From the NCBI RefSeq assembly GCF_021283545.2, contig NZ_CP128540.1, forward strand, positions 648,501 to 712,500: a stretch of 64,000 nt of DNA, in the 5' to 3' direction. The first letter of the stretch is position 1. Each line of letters opens with the position of its first letter. A program made the position numbers and the translations under genes. Shown piece after piece: positions 39,545 through 48,130 of the stretch. A model generated the notes under the pieces. The model did no database searches. It was not told where the DNA came from and worked only from the letters and a program-made list of their open reading frames with translations. The stretch comes from Pseudomonas alloputida. GTDB lineage: Bacteria > Pseudomonadota > Gammaproteobacteria > Pseudomonadales > Pseudomonadaceae.

Positions 39545-40321
39545 TCAATGGGTCGTGAACCGCTGGTGCACGGGTGACGAGCTGGGGGTCAGCGCCAGAG
39601 CCAGCTGGGTGCGGTTGTGCATATGCGTCAAACGCAATACCTGAGACACATAGAGCTTCACGGTGTTTTCGGTAATGCCCAGTTCGCAGGCGATCTGGTA
39701 ATTGGTCTTGCCCTTGCCTACCAGGCGCGCCACTTCCAGCTGGCGTGGAGACAGTTTCTCGAACGCTGCTGGCAGCTCGCTTTCGCTTTCTTCTGCATCA
39801 CTGGCACGCCGGTGGGTGCCTTGGCCACGGGCTTTTTCCAGGTCCTGATACAGTTCGTCCACCGACTCGGCCAGTTCCTGCAAGCGCTGGTTCAACCCAC
39901 CCAGATCACGGAGGTTGCGCTGGCGCTCCAGCAAAGCCGCTTCTTGCCGACGGACGCCTGCCAGCAGTTCATCAAGGTCCATCGGCTTCTGGTAGTAATC
40001 GGCAAAACCTTCGCGTATCGCCCGGATCAAGTCCTGTTTCTCGGCACGCCCTGTCAACATGATGGCTTCGAACGTGCGCTGGCTGCCGTTGATTTCCTTC
40101 AAGGCGCGCACCAGCTCGATGCCATCCCGATCGGGCATGTGCAGGTCACAGATGAGCAAGCCGATGGTCGGGTCTGCCACATAGTGCTCGATGGCTTCGT
40201 CGGTTGAGAGGGCTGTAACGCAGGCATAGCCCTTGGTTTCGAGGAATTCACTCAGCTGTTCGACAATGACCGGTTGGTCATCAACCACCAACACCTTTAC
40301 TTCACTCACTGATCTGGACAC
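39545..40321 (-). CDS. LuxR/NarL-family response regulator, PprB-like
   Basis: The product is 258 residues from a GTG at 40321, six bases after GGGAG; longer in-frame starts lack a ribosome site. The receiver domain (about 8-125) has VLVVDDQ, the phospho-acceptor Asp in LLICDLHMPDRDG, and YYQKPMDLDEL. The C-terminal LuxR-type helix-turn-helix has LSPRQLEVARLVGKGKTNYQ and GITENTVKLYVSQVL. Next to it lies a prepilin peptidase of the TadV/FppA kind, the same neighbour as PprB has in P. aeruginosa, where PprB controls Flp pili and adhesins. The PprB name is inference from that context. Confidence 0.85.
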   Translation of the reverse strand: MSRSVSEVKVLVVDDQPVIVEQLSEFLETKGYACVTALSTDEAIEHYVADPTIGLLICDLHMPDRDGIELVRALKEINGSQRTFEAIMLTGRAEKQDLIRAIREGFADYYQKPMDLDELLAGVRRQEAALLERQRNLRDLGGLNQRLQELAESVDELYQDLEKARGQGTHRRASDAEESESELPAAFEKLSPRQLEVARLVGKGKTNYQIACELGITENTVKLYVSQVLRLTHMHNRTQLALALTPSSSPVHQRFTTH

Positions 40322-40400
40322 GATCAACTCCCTGTTCTTATACGCCCTGCTCCCGTGCCAGACGCTCTGACAGCTTAAAAGTAGTCGCACTCAGCGAATA

Positions 40401-40419
40401 TGTACAAGGTCTGTACAAG
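40401..40419. promoter_or_regulatory. Tandem TGTACAAG repeats upstream of the PprB-like gene
   Basis: TGTACAAG-GTC-TGTACAAG is an exact direct repeat with an 11-base period (one helical turn), 80 bases upstream of the regulator start. It is a candidate binding site for the regulator itself or a related protein. Confidence 0.45.
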
Positions 40420-40439
40420 TCATCGGACTACTGGAAGGG

Positions 40440-40910
40440 TTATTGGATCCATACGGCCGTTAGAAGAAAACCTGATAACACATAGGGGACGAACGCCTGC
40501 TTGTCGCCCATTTCTTCGGTCAGGGCCTGCAAACGCTTCTTTACCTTGGGGTTGAGCAGAGTCCACAGGCGGCGGCGGGTCAGTAGCCAGACCAGTACAG
40601 TGACACCCGCGCCAATGAAGGTGCCGAGCACATATTGCGGGCTGGTGGCCAGGGCCAGGGCGCCCATCAGCTTGACGTCGTCGGCGCCGAAGCGGCCGAG
40701 CATGTAGCCTGGCAGGGTCAGCAGCATGACGATGGCCAGCGCCCAACCGGCCTCGCTGGCTTCGGCGCCTATCCAGCTGTGACCAGTGCTGAACAGCCAG
40801 GCCAGGGCGCAGCCAGCCGCCCCCAGGGTCAGCACGTTGGATATCTGGCGTTGACGCACATCCTGTTCGGAGCACAAGGCAAGCCACAGCAGGAGAACAA
40901 TGCTTTGCAT
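40440..40910 (-). CDS. Prepilin peptidase, TadV/CpaA/FppA type
   Basis: The product is 156 residues with about six membrane segments. It is the short, N-methylase-less form of A24 prepilin peptidase. The aspartates are in CSEQDVRQRQISNVLTLGA and GRFGADDVKLMGALAL, where GADD stands in the place of the usual GxGD. Such enzymes process Flp pilins of Tad pili. No Flp pilin or tad genes are in the window, so it is either a survivor of a lost locus or works with genes elsewhere. It is upstream of, and on the same strand as, the PprB-like gene, 118 bases apart. Confidence 0.85.
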   Translation of the reverse strand: MQSIVLLLWLALCSEQDVRQRQISNVLTLGAAGCALAWLFSTGHSWIGAEASEAGWALAIVMLLTLPGYMLGRFGADDVKLMGALALATSPQYVLGTFIGAGVTVLVWLLTRRRLWTLLNPKVKKRLQALTEEMGDKQAFVPYVLSGFLLTAVWIQ

Positions 40911-41104
40911 TGGCAGGTCGCCTTTCCCAAATGTTGAACACTTCTACCCGGTCAGTCAGGTTTCCTTAAAAGAAGATAGACGGGAACGTGCGGGGGAGTG
41001 CGGTTGGCATCGGAAAAAAGGCGTGCGTGGAATGGATTTTGTCGTAGCTGACACAGGCCAGGCCGGTGACGCAGTCGTACTCGTAATCGCCATCTATGTA
41101 GGCG

Positions 41105-41190
41105 TGGGGTCACCCGCGAACATCCGCGAAGCCGGTGCCATGCACCGGGCCAATTGCTTCGCGGGTAAACCCGCTCCCGCCGGGCCACGG
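41105..41190. repeat. REP-type inverted pair in the 305-base gap before the DUF4136 genes
   Basis: CACCCGCGAACATCCGCGAAG and CTTCGCGGGTAAACCCGCTC flank a central perfect stem CGGTGC-CAT-GCACCG. The rest of the gap, 40911-41104, holds no gene or clear element that I can support. Confidence 0.65.
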
Positions 41191-41215
41191 TGCATGCAAA
41201 AGCCGCGTTCCAACG

Positions 41216-41785
41216 CTATTTTTTGCTGCCCGGTGGGTAGTTGCCCAGCACCTTGGCCACGGTATTGCGGATTGCGCTGTTGCGTTCTTCCGGGCTTGGC
41301 GGGTAGTTGTTCATGATCTGCTCGGCACTGCCGCGCCATACCAGCTTGCCGTCACGCCCATCGAACATGTCGACCTGGATGGTGGCGACCTTGTAGTCGA
41401 CACTGCGGGTTTCGTTGTACATCGGGCCACCCCAGTAGCCGCCCCAGTAGCCACCCCAGCCACCGCCGTAGTTGGTGGTGATCTGTTGTTGGCGCTGCTC
41501 CACGATCAGGTATGTGCGTACTGTCAGGTCGGGCCGCGCTCCGCCTTGTACCGGGCGCAGGCCGCGCTGGTCGAGTTGGTCTGCCACCGCCTGGCGAATG
41601 CGCTGCTCGGTGAGGTCGCTCTTGATCCGTGGGTCATCCGGGCGGTACTGCAGGCCTGGCTCCTGCCATGCCCAGCTACGGTAGGCGGCAAAATCGCGGC
41701 TGGCATCGAAATCCTGCTGGACGTTGTTGCTGGAGCAGGCAGCGAGCAACAACGCGAATGACAGTAGAACGAGACGGCGCAACAT
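41216..41785 (-). CDS. DUF4136 lipoprotein A
   Basis: The product is 189 residues, starting MLRRLVLLSFALLLAACSSN with lipobox LAAC. The DUF4136 features are DFDASRDFAAYRSWAWQE near the N-terminus and IQVDMFDGRDGKLVWRGSAE toward the C-terminus. A Gly/Tyr-rich insert (about 112-130) is probably a flexible loop. It is a paralogue of the next gene upstream (41805-42440), separated by 19 bases, so they form a tandem pair. The function of DUF4136 lipoproteins is not established; an outer-membrane location is likely. Confidence 0.85.
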   Translation of the reverse strand: MLRRLVLLSFALLLAACSSNNVQQDFDASRDFAAYRSWAWQEPGLQYRPDDPRIKSDLTEQRIRQAVADQLDQRGLRPVQGGARPDLTVRTYLIVEQRQQQITTNYGGGWGGYWGGYWGGPMYNETRSVDYKVATIQVDMFDGRDGKLVWRGSAEQIMNNYPPSPEERNSAIRNTVAKVLGNYPPGSKK

Positions 41786-41804
41786 GATGGTTCTCCGTTA
41801 GCTA

Positions 41805-42440
41805 TTAACTGGGAGGATAGCCGCTGAGCGCCTTGTGCACAGAGTCGCGCAAGGCACTTTCGCGTTCGCGGGGCGAGTCCTTGTTGCTGCTGCTTTCGGC
41901 GCTGGCGCTCCAGACCGGCTGGCCGCTGCGGGCGTCGTACAGGTCGATGCGCACCACCAGGACTTCGACCTCGTAGGTACGCACGATGGGCACGCTGGCA
42001 TAGCCTCCATAACCGTGGCGGTAGCCGCCATAGCCGACACCTCCATAGGGGTACGGCCCGTAGTAGGGGTCGTAGGTGTCGTAGTCACGCACTTGGCGCA
42101 AGCGTTTTTCCAGGCGCATATCGGCGCTCACCAGCAAGTCGCCAGGGCCTGCGCGAGAGGGGCGCAGGCCATGCTGGTCGAGCGCACCGCTGACGGCATC
42201 GGCCAGTTGCGCCGGGTCGGCATCGACAGTGCCGCTGGGCAACTGGCCGTTGCGCCAGCTCCAGCTGCGGTAGTGCCCATAATCACGAGCGGGCGCAGGG
42301 TAAGCACTGGCGTCGAAGGTGGTGGCCGCCTGGGCGGGGGCCGGTGGTAACGGGCGGCTGCTGGCCACATACGGGTTGCTGCCCTGGCAGCCAGCCAGGG
42401 CAATGGGCAGCAGGGCCAGGCACAACAGACGGTACGGCAT
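41805..42440 (-). CDS. DUF4136 lipoprotein B
   Basis: The product is 211 residues from the ATG at 42440 (GGAGAAATAC upstream), starting [20 protein letters not shown] with lipobox LAGC. It shares the DUF4136 pattern with its neighbour: [20 protein letters not shown] and [21 protein letters not shown] Tyr/Gly-rich stretch (about 126-145) sits at the same place as in the paralogue. A longer in-frame extension upstream runs antisense into the methyltransferase end and is not used. It probably shares a transcript with lipoprotein A, downstream of cmoM. Confidence 0.85.
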   Translation of the reverse strand: MPYRLLCLALLPIALAGCQGSNPYVASSRPLPPAPAQAATTFDASAYPAPARDYGHYRSWSWRNGQLPSGTVDADPAQLADAVSGALDQHGLRPSRAGPGDLLVSADMRLEKRLRQVRDYDTYDPYYGPYPYGGVGYGGYRHGYGGYASVPIVRTYEVEVLVVRIDLYDARSGQPVWSASAESSSNKDSPRERESALRDSVHKALSGYPPS

Positions 42441-42462
42441 GTATTTCTCCCGGCGCGGCGGA

Positions 42463-43212
42463 TTAGCGGGGGCGGCAAACCCAGTGCAGGTAGCGGCCAA
42501 GCCCGGCGAAGGTGGGGTGGCGACGGTGGGCCAGTTCCATTTCCAGCAGGTCGAGCAGCTCGGCCTTGCCCTGGAATTCCTTGGGCATATAGTCGTGAAA
42601 CACCCGCACGCCGCTTTCGCTTTCAACCAGCCACATAGGCTCAAGTTGCGCCTTGAGTTCGCGTGGATCAAGCGGTTTCTGAGGGGTCAGGCTCTGCTTT
42701 TCACCTTCCAGCCGGTTGCTGCGCAACTTGCGGAAATGGCCCTTGAGCAGGTTGCGATAGACCAGGGCGTCGCGGTTGTAGAAGGCCAGCGATAACCAAC
42801 CGCCGGGGGCCGTGAGCTGGTGCAGCACCGGCAGGATGCTCTCGGGTTCGGCCAGCCATTCGAGCACGGCGTGGCAGAGCACCAGGTCGTAGCGCTCGGT
42901 CAGTTGGCCGAGGAGGTCTTGCCAGGGCGCCTGGATGAAAGTCGCGGTCTGGCCGGCTTCGGCAAAGCGTGCCCTGGCGCCGTCGAGCATGGGCGCCGCA
43001 GGTTCGGCCAGGGTCAGCTGGTGGCCGCGCTCGGCCAGCCACAAGGCCATGTGGCCCAACCCGGCGCCGATGTCGAGGATGCGTAGCGGGCGGTCGGGTA
43101 GCGCTTCGGCCAGGTCGGCCTGCAGCACGGCCAGGCGGATCGCACCCTTGGCGCCGCCATAGATCTTTTCGGCAAAGCGGGTGGCCAGCTCATCGAAATG
43201 ACGGTCGTTCAT
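42463..43212 (-). CDS. cmoM: tRNA (carboxymethoxyuridine-34) methyltransferase, CmoM/SmtA
   Basis: The product is 249 residues, starting [20 protein letters not shown]. It contains the SAM-binding motif [20 protein letters not shown]. Further segments are [15 protein letters not shown] (CHAVLEW is typical of the CmoM/SmtA family) and [20 protein letters not shown] followed by GHF. It methylates 5-carboxymethoxyuridine at the wobble position of tRNA. The ATG overlaps the stop of the MazG-like gene (ATGA), so the two are coupled, and the DUF4136 genes follow 22 bases on. Confidence 0.92.
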   Translation of the reverse strand: MNDRHFDELATRFAEKIYGGAKGAIRLAVLQADLAEALPDRPLRILDIGAGLGHMALWLAERGHQLTLAEPAAPMLDGARARFAEAGQTATFIQAPWQDLLGQLTERYDLVLCHAVLEWLAEPESILPVLHQLTAPGGWLSLAFYNRDALVYRNLLKGHFRKLRSNRLEGEKQSLTPQKPLDPRELKAQLEPMWLVESESGVRVFHDYMPKEFQGKAELLDLLEMELAHRRHPTFAGLGRYLHWVCRPR

Positions 43213-43514
43213 CGGGCGAAGCGCCTCTCGCTGTCGGCCAGCTTGGCACGCACCACCTGGTCCATGTCCAGACCCAGTTCGCTGCACAGCAGCAACAGGT
43301 AGAGCACCACGTCACCGATCTCCTGGCCGGCGTGGGCGAGTTTGTCGGCAGGCAGCTGGCGCGATTCGTCCTCGCTCAGCCACTGGAAGATTTCTACCAG
43401 TTCGGCCATTTCGACGCTGGCGGCCATGGCCAGGTTCTTCGGGCTGTGGAAGCCGCGCCAGTCATTGGTATCGCGGATCTGATGCAGGCGTTGGGTGAGT
43501 TCTTGCAGGTTCAT
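43209..43514 (-). CDS. MazG-like nucleotide pyrophosphohydrolase
   Basis: The product is 101 residues from the ATG at 43514 (GGAGACCCCCG upstream). MNLQELTQRLHQIRDTNDWR is followed by the metal-binding helices HSPKNLAMAASVEMAELVEI (ExxE) and GQEIGDVVLYLLLLCSELGL (ExxD), the four-helix pattern of the RS21-C6/MazG fold. Such enzymes hydrolyse dCTP or modified nucleotides as house-cleaning. Its stop overlaps the cmoM start. Confidence 0.9.
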   Translation of the reverse strand: MNLQELTQRLHQIRDTNDWRGFHSPKNLAMAASVEMAELVEIFQWLSEDESRQLPADKLAHAGQEIGDVVLYLLLLCSELGLDMDQVVRAKLADSERRFAR

Positions 43515-43591
43515 CGGGGGTCTCCTATTGCTGCATAGCTTCTGCCCAGGCCCGATGCAAAGCAAGCGTATCCGCCAGGACAGGCCCGGCC

Positions 43592-44443
43592 CTACAGGCT
43601 CTCCCAACGGCCGACCATATGCAGCACGTCCCCGTGCCCGTCCAGGCGCAGTTGGCCCGAAGGGCCCGCTTCACTGGCACTGAGCACCACCTCCGAAGGC
43701 AACCTCACCTGCTTGCGGAAGTCCACCTCAAAGGCATAGCCACTGTGCGGCAAGTGCCCGCGCAGCGCGGCCAAGGCCATGGCCTTGGTCCACATGCCAT
43801 GGGCAATGGCCGTGGGAAAGCCGAACAACCGCGCACTGACGGCACTGAGATGGATAGGGTTGTAATCCCCGCACACCTTGGCATAACGCCGGCCGATATC
43901 ACTGTCGGCGTACCAGCGGGTGGCCTCGGCCAACGGATCAGGCTCAGGGTCGGCGGGCTCACTTGCCTCGCCTTCCAGGGCCAAGCCACGCACCAACATG
44001 CGGCTGGTTTCGCGCCAGAGCAGGCCGATACCATCTTCAGCCTCGGTGACCAGGTCGAAGGTGCCACCTTTGGCATGGCGCTGCAGGTTGTGCGTGTACA
44101 CCGCAAAGCGCAGTCCTTCGACAGCACCAAGCGGGCGCAGCACTTCGATGCGGTTGTGCAGGTGTACCAGGCCAAGCAGCGGGAAGGGGAAATCATCGGC
44201 CGTCATCAGCTGCAATTGCAGGGCGAACGCCATCACATGTGGATAGGTCCCCGGCAGGCGGCCATCATCGGGAAAGTGGCAAAGCCTTCGGTAGGCACCC
44301 AGATTGCCCGGCTGGACCCGAATGAAACAGCGCAGGCCATCGTCCGGCAGCCGTTCGCCGCTGATGGAGCGTTTGCTGGCTGCGCGCAGGTACAGGCTGG
44401 CGCGGGCGGCAGGGTTGTGCAGGTCGTGCCATTGTCGGCTCAT
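43592..44443 (-). CDS. MaoC-like acyl dehydratase, two hot-dog domains
   Basis: The product is 283 residues from MSRQWHDLHN at 44443. The N-terminal hot-dog (about 60-150) has YPHVMAFALQLQLMTADDFP. The C-terminal hot-dog (about 175-283) has YAKVCGDYNPIHLSAVSARL, the R-hydratase motif with the catalytic Asp and His, and AIAHGMWTKAMALAALRG. It probably hydrates enoyl-CoA or enoyl-ACP. Its start is 2 bases after the stop of the FabG-like gene, and the thiolase gene is divergent, so the three could supply a short reductive or oxidative acyl cycle. Confidence 0.85.
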   Translation of the reverse strand: MSRQWHDLHNPAARASLYLRAASKRSISGERLPDDGLRCFIRVQPGNLGAYRRLCHFPDDGRLPGTYPHVMAFALQLQLMTADDFPFPLLGLVHLHNRIEVLRPLGAVEGLRFAVYTHNLQRHAKGGTFDLVTEAEDGIGLLWRETSRMLVRGLALEGEASEPADPEPDPLAEATRWYADSDIGRRYAKVCGDYNPIHLSAVSARLFGFPTAIAHGMWTKAMALAALRGHLPHSGYAFEVDFRKQVRLPSEVVLSASEAGPSGQLRLDGHGDVLHMVGRWESL

Positions 44444-44445
44444 GT

Positions 44446-45798
44446 TCAAGCCCCCATCAGTGCCTGGCCGCACACCCGCAGCACCTGGCCGTTGACCGAC
44501 CCGGAGCCTGGCTGGCTGAGCCACGCAATGGCTTCGGCGACATCCTGCGGGCTCCCCCCCTGGCCCAGTGAACTCAGGCGCCGGCCCGCCTCGCGCAGGC
44601 CCATGGGCATGGCTGCAGTCATGTGGGTTTCGATGAAACCGGGAGCGATGGCGTTGATGCTGCCACCGCGCTCGGCGAGCCGTGGCGCCCAGGCCTGGGC
44701 CAAACCGATCAGCCCGGCCTTGCTCGCGGCATAGTTGGCCTGCCCGCGGTTGCCGGCAATGCCGCTGACCGAGGCCAGCAGGGTGATGCGCGCGTTTTCC
44801 CCCAGCGCACCGTTGTCATACAACGCCTGGGTGAGCACTTGCGGTGCCTTGAGGTTCACGGCCAGCACGGCGTCCCAGTATTCCGGCGTCATGTTGACCA
44901 GCGTCTTGTCGCGGGTGATACCGGCGTTGTGCACCACGATATCGATGCCGTCGGGCAGGGCCGCGAGCAGTTGCGTTGCCGCATCGCTCGCGCATATGTC
45001 CAGTGGCAGTGCCTTGCCGCCGAGGCGTGCAGCGAGGGCGTCGAGGTCCTTGCTGGCCTGCGGTACATCCAGCAGCAGCACATCGGCGCCGTCTCGTGCC
45101 AAGGTTTCCGCAATGGCGGCGCCGATACCGCGAGCAGCCCCCGTGACCAGCGCACGGCGGCCGCCTAGTGGGCGGGTCCAGTCCTCCACCTGGCTGGTGC
45201 AGCCTTGCAGGCGCAGTACCTGGCCAGAGATGAAGGCACTCTTTGGCGAGAGGAAGAAGCGCAGGGCGCCTTCCAGCTGATCTTCGGCACCGGGGGCGAC
45301 ATACAGCAGCTGGGCAGTAGCGCCATTGCGCAGTTCCTTGGCCAGTGAGCGGCTGAAGCCCTCAAGGGCACGCTGTGCAACGCTGGCCAGTGGGTCGTCG
45401 AGGCCTTCCGGTGCACGGCCCAGCACCAGTACATGGGCGCATGGGGCCAGGCTGCGTAACAGCGGCTGGAAAAATTCACGCAACTGCTTCAGTGCATCGC
45501 TGTCGGACAAGTGACTGGCATCGAATACCACGGCCTTGATTTTCGGCCCCAGGCCGGCCACCCAGGCTTCAGCCTGCAGGTTGTCGGCATTGAAGCTGTA
45601 TACCTCGTCCGTGAGGCGCGGGGCGATGGCTTCGACCTGCTTCGCCAGTGGCCCGCCACCCAGTACCAGGGCACCTTCCACCGGCCGCAGGCGGCCAGCC
45701 TGCCAGCGCTCCAGTGGCGCCGGGCGTGGCAGGCCAAGGGCATCCACGAGGCGGCGGCCGAGATTGGAGTTGGCAAAACCGAGGTAGCGATCGCTCAT
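44446..45798 (-). CDS. 3-oxoacyl-ACP/CoA reductase, long FabG4-like form
   Basis: The product is 450 residues. An N-terminal Rossmann-like domain without an obvious catalytic triad (about 1-205) precedes an active SDR domain. That has RRALVTGAARGIGAAIAETL (cofactor loop), NAGITRDKTLVNMTPEYWDA, and the catalytic Ser-Tyr-Lys in LASVSGIAGNRGQANYAASK. This two-domain layout is the high-molecular-weight FabG4 type. It is 2 bases before the MaoC gene and 117 bases from the divergent thiolase gene. The start at 45798 has CGGGAGACCCCTC upstream. Confidence 0.88.
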   Translation of the reverse strand: MSDRYLGFANSNLGRRLVDALGLPRPAPLERWQAGRLRPVEGALVLGGGPLAKQVEAIAPRLTDEVYSFNADNLQAEAWVAGLGPKIKAVVFDASHLSDSDALKQLREFFQPLLRSLAPCAHVLVLGRAPEGLDDPLASVAQRALEGFSRSLAKELRNGATAQLLYVAPGAEDQLEGALRFFLSPKSAFISGQVLRLQGCTSQVEDWTRPLGGRRALVTGAARGIGAAIAETLARDGADVLLLDVPQASKDLDALAARLGGKALPLDICASDAATQLLAALPDGIDIVVHNAGITRDKTLVNMTPEYWDAVLAVNLKAPQVLTQALYDNGALGENARITLLASVSGIAGNRGQANYAASKAGLIGLAQAWAPRLAERGGSINAIAPGFIETHMTAAMPMGLREAGRRLSSLGQGGSPQDVAEAIAWLSQPGSGSVNGQVLRVCGQALMGA

Positions 45799-45915
45799 GA
45801 GGGGTCTCCCGAAAGGCAAGCTTGAAAGTGTGGACCAACTTTGCGGCAGGGTCGTTCGAATGCGGTAAAAACACCTAGGCTGTACCGAACAAATTGTTTC
45901 AGGAGGAACACGCGC

Positions 45916-47193
45916 ATGCGTTCAACTCGCCGGGTCGCAATCCTGGGCGGCAACCGGATCCCTTTCGCCCGCTCCAATGGCGCCTACGCTACGGCCAGCA
46001 ACCAGGCGATGCTCACGGCCGCGCTTGAAGGCTTGATCGAACGCTATCGCCTGCACGGGCTGCGGTTGGGCGAGGTGGTGGCCGGTGCCGTGCTCAAGCA
46101 CTCGCGCGACATGAACCTGACCCGCGAGTGCGTCTTGGGTTCGCGCCTGTCACCGCAGACCCCGGCCTATGACATCCAGCAGGCCTGCGGTACCGGGCTG
46201 GAGGCTGCGCTGCTGGTAGCCAACAAGATTGCCCTGGGGCAGATCGACTGCGGTATTGCAGGCGGTGTCGATAGCACCTCCGATGCGCCGATCGCCGTCA
46301 ACGAAGGCTTGCGCCATATATTGCTGCAGGCCAACCGTGGCAAAAGCCTTGGCGAACGGTTAAAGCCCTTCCTCAAGCTGCGGCCTCATCACCTGAAACC
46401 CGAGCTGCCACGCAATAGCGAGCCGCGTACGGGGTTGTCGATGGGCGAGCATTGCGAGCGCATGGCCCACACCTGGCGCGTTGGCCGCGCCGAGCAGGAC
46501 GAATTGGCGCTGCTTAGCCACCAGAAGCTGGCCGCTGCCTATGCCGAGGGTTGGCAGGACGACCTGTTGACGCCGTTTCTTTCGCTGGCACGGGACAACA
46601 ACCTGCGCCCCGACCTGAGTCTTGAACAGTTGGCCAGACTCAAACCAGCCTTTGACCGCAGCGGGCAGGGCACGTTGACGGCGGGTAATTCCACGCCGTT
46701 GACCGATGGTGCTTCGCTGGTGCTGTTGGGCAGCGAGGCGTGGGCGCAGCAGCAGGGGTTGCAGGTGCTTGCCTATCTGGTCGATGGCGAAACCGCTGCG
46801 GTGGATTTTGTCACGGGGCGCGAAGGGTTGTTGATGGCGCCGGTGTATGCCGTGCCGCGCTTGCTGGCACGCAATGGCCTGACGCTGCAGGACTTTGACT
46901 ACTACGAAATCCACGAAGCCTTTGCGGCCCAGGTGCTGTGCACGCTCAAGGCCTGGGAAGATGCCGATTACTGCCGTGAACGGTTGGGCCTGGAGGCGCC
47001 GCTTGGCGCGATCGACCGCAGCAAACTCAATGTCAGGGGCAGTTCGCTGGCGGCCGGGCACCCGTTTGCGGCAACCGGTGGGCGGATATTGGCCAACCTG
47101 GCCAAGCTGTTGGCAACGGCGGGTAAGGGGCGCGGGCTGATTTCGATCTGTGCGGCAGGCGGGCAGGGGGTGACCGTTATCGTCGAGCGCTGA
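45916..47193 (+). CDS. Acetyl-CoA acetyltransferase (thiolase)
   Basis: The product is 425 residues, starting MRSTRRVAILGGNRIPFARS with AGGAGG seven bases upstream. The nucleophile is Cys91 in DIQQACGTGLEAAL. The later catalytic residues are in YYEIHEAFAAQVLCTLKAW (His) and SICAAGGQGVTVIVE (Cys). It is closest to the FadI-type thiolases. It diverges from the FabG4-MaoC pair, and an AraC regulator follows on the same strand after 89 bases. Whether the set runs in the degradative or synthetic direction cannot be told from sequence. Confidence 0.92.
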   Translation: MRSTRRVAILGGNRIPFARSNGAYATASNQAMLTAALEGLIERYRLHGLRLGEVVAGAVLKHSRDMNLTRECVLGSRLSPQTPAYDIQQACGTGLEAALLVANKIALGQIDCGIAGGVDSTSDAPIAVNEGLRHILLQANRGKSLGERLKPFLKLRPHHLKPELPRNSEPRTGLSMGEHCERMAHTWRVGRAEQDELALLSHQKLAAAYAEGWQDDLLTPFLSLARDNNLRPDLSLEQLARLKPAFDRSGQGTLTAGNSTPLTDGASLVLLGSEAWAQQQGLQVLAYLVDGETAAVDFVTGREGLLMAPVYAVPRLLARNGLTLQDFDYYEIHEAFAAQVLCTLKAWEDADYCRERLGLEAPLGAIDRSKLNVRGSSLAAGHPFAATGGRILANLAKLLATAGKGRGLISICAAGGQGVTVIVER

Positions 47194-47282
47194 AGTACCT
47201 CCAGGGTAACGGCAGAGGCGGCGAGTGCCTCGATCATGATCCAGCTGTTAGGCTTGTCTGGTCAGAACTAAAAGAAAATACC

Positions 47283-48062
47283 ATGCCGATCATCGGACAC
47301 CCCCGCGCTATCCCCGCGCTGGAACACCTGCCCAGACCCCTCTACGCCCGTGCCGAAAGCCTTGGCGCCGGATCGTGGACCACTCGCCACCAGCACGACT
47401 GGGTGCAATTCTCCTACGCCATCAGCGGCGTACTCGGCGTGTACACACGCGACGGCAGTTACTTTGCCCCACCGCAGTGGGGGGTGTGGATCCCCGCCGA
47501 TGCCGAGCATGAAGTGGTCACCTCGATGCAAGCCGAGATGCGCAGCCTGTACGTGCGCCGCGATGCCTGCCCATGGGCGCCGGAACAATGCCGGGTGCTG
47601 GAAGTGACGCCGCTGGCGCGCGAGCTGATCAAGCAGTTCTGCCTGTTCCCGGCGGATTACCCAGAGGACGACAGCGCCGAGGCGCGACTGGTAGCGGTGC
47701 TGCTCGATCAGTTGCGCAGCTTGCCGGAAGTCGGTTTTTCGCTGCCGTTGCCCCGCCACCCTGGTTTGCTGGCGCTGTGCAATGGCTTGATCGCTGCACC
47801 AGACCAGCCGCAGACCTTGCAGCAGTGGGCGCGGGAGCTGGGGTGTTCGGAAAAGACGCTGATGCGGTTGTTTCAACGGGAGACCGGGTTGAGCTTTCGT
47901 AATTGGCGCCAGCGCATGCGGCTGTTGTCGTCGCTGGCGTTGCTGGAGGCGGGGGAGAATGTGACCGAGGCGGCGCTGGGGTGTGGGTATGACTCCACCT
48001 CGGCCTACATTGCGGCATTCAAGCAGCTATTTGGCGCGACACCGGGGGAATTGAAGCTCTGA
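47283..48062 (+). CDS. AraC-family transcriptional regulator with cupin sensor
   Basis: The product is 259 residues. The N-terminal cupin-like domain (about 20-110) has RHQHDWVQFSYAISGVLGVY and PPQWGVWIPADAEHEV. The C-terminal pair of helix-turn-helix motifs (about 155-259) has LQQWARELGCSEKTLMRLFQ and CGYDSTSAYIAAFKQLFGAT, with the classical ATPGEL tail. The layout is close to NimR-type regulators. It follows the thiolase gene and may control the MaoC-FabG4-thiolase set; that link is inference from position. Confidence 0.88.
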   Translation: MPIIGHPRAIPALEHLPRPLYARAESLGAGSWTTRHQHDWVQFSYAISGVLGVYTRDGSYFAPPQWGVWIPADAEHEVVTSMQAEMRSLYVRRDACPWAPEQCRVLEVTPLARELIKQFCLFPADYPEDDSAEARLVAVLLDQLRSLPEVGFSLPLPRHPGLLALCNGLIAAPDQPQTLQQWARELGCSEKTLMRLFQRETGLSFRNWRQRMRLLSSLALLEAGENVTEAALGCGYDSTSAYIAAFKQLFGATPGELKL

Positions 48063-48072
48063 TTTTCGGTTT

Positions 48073-48120
48073 CCTGTGCCGGCCCTTTCGCGGGGTTATC
48101 CGCGAAAGGGCCGGCACAGG
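48073..48120. terminator. Perfect 21-bp inverted repeat between convergent genes
   Basis: The arms 48073-48093 and 48100-48120 are exact reverse complements (21 bp each, beginning CCTGTGCCGG) around loop GGTTAT. The element follows the AraC stop and lies 10 bases from the stop of the convergent chemoreceptor gene. It looks like a bidirectional terminator built from a REP-like palindrome, but it lacks T-runs. Confidence 0.7.
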
Positions 48121-48130
48121 CCATGCATCA

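Noticed and set aside
40952..41188. Small minus-strand frame before the DUF4136 genes
   Set aside because: It runs into REP DNA and its translation is Arg-rich with no ribosome site.
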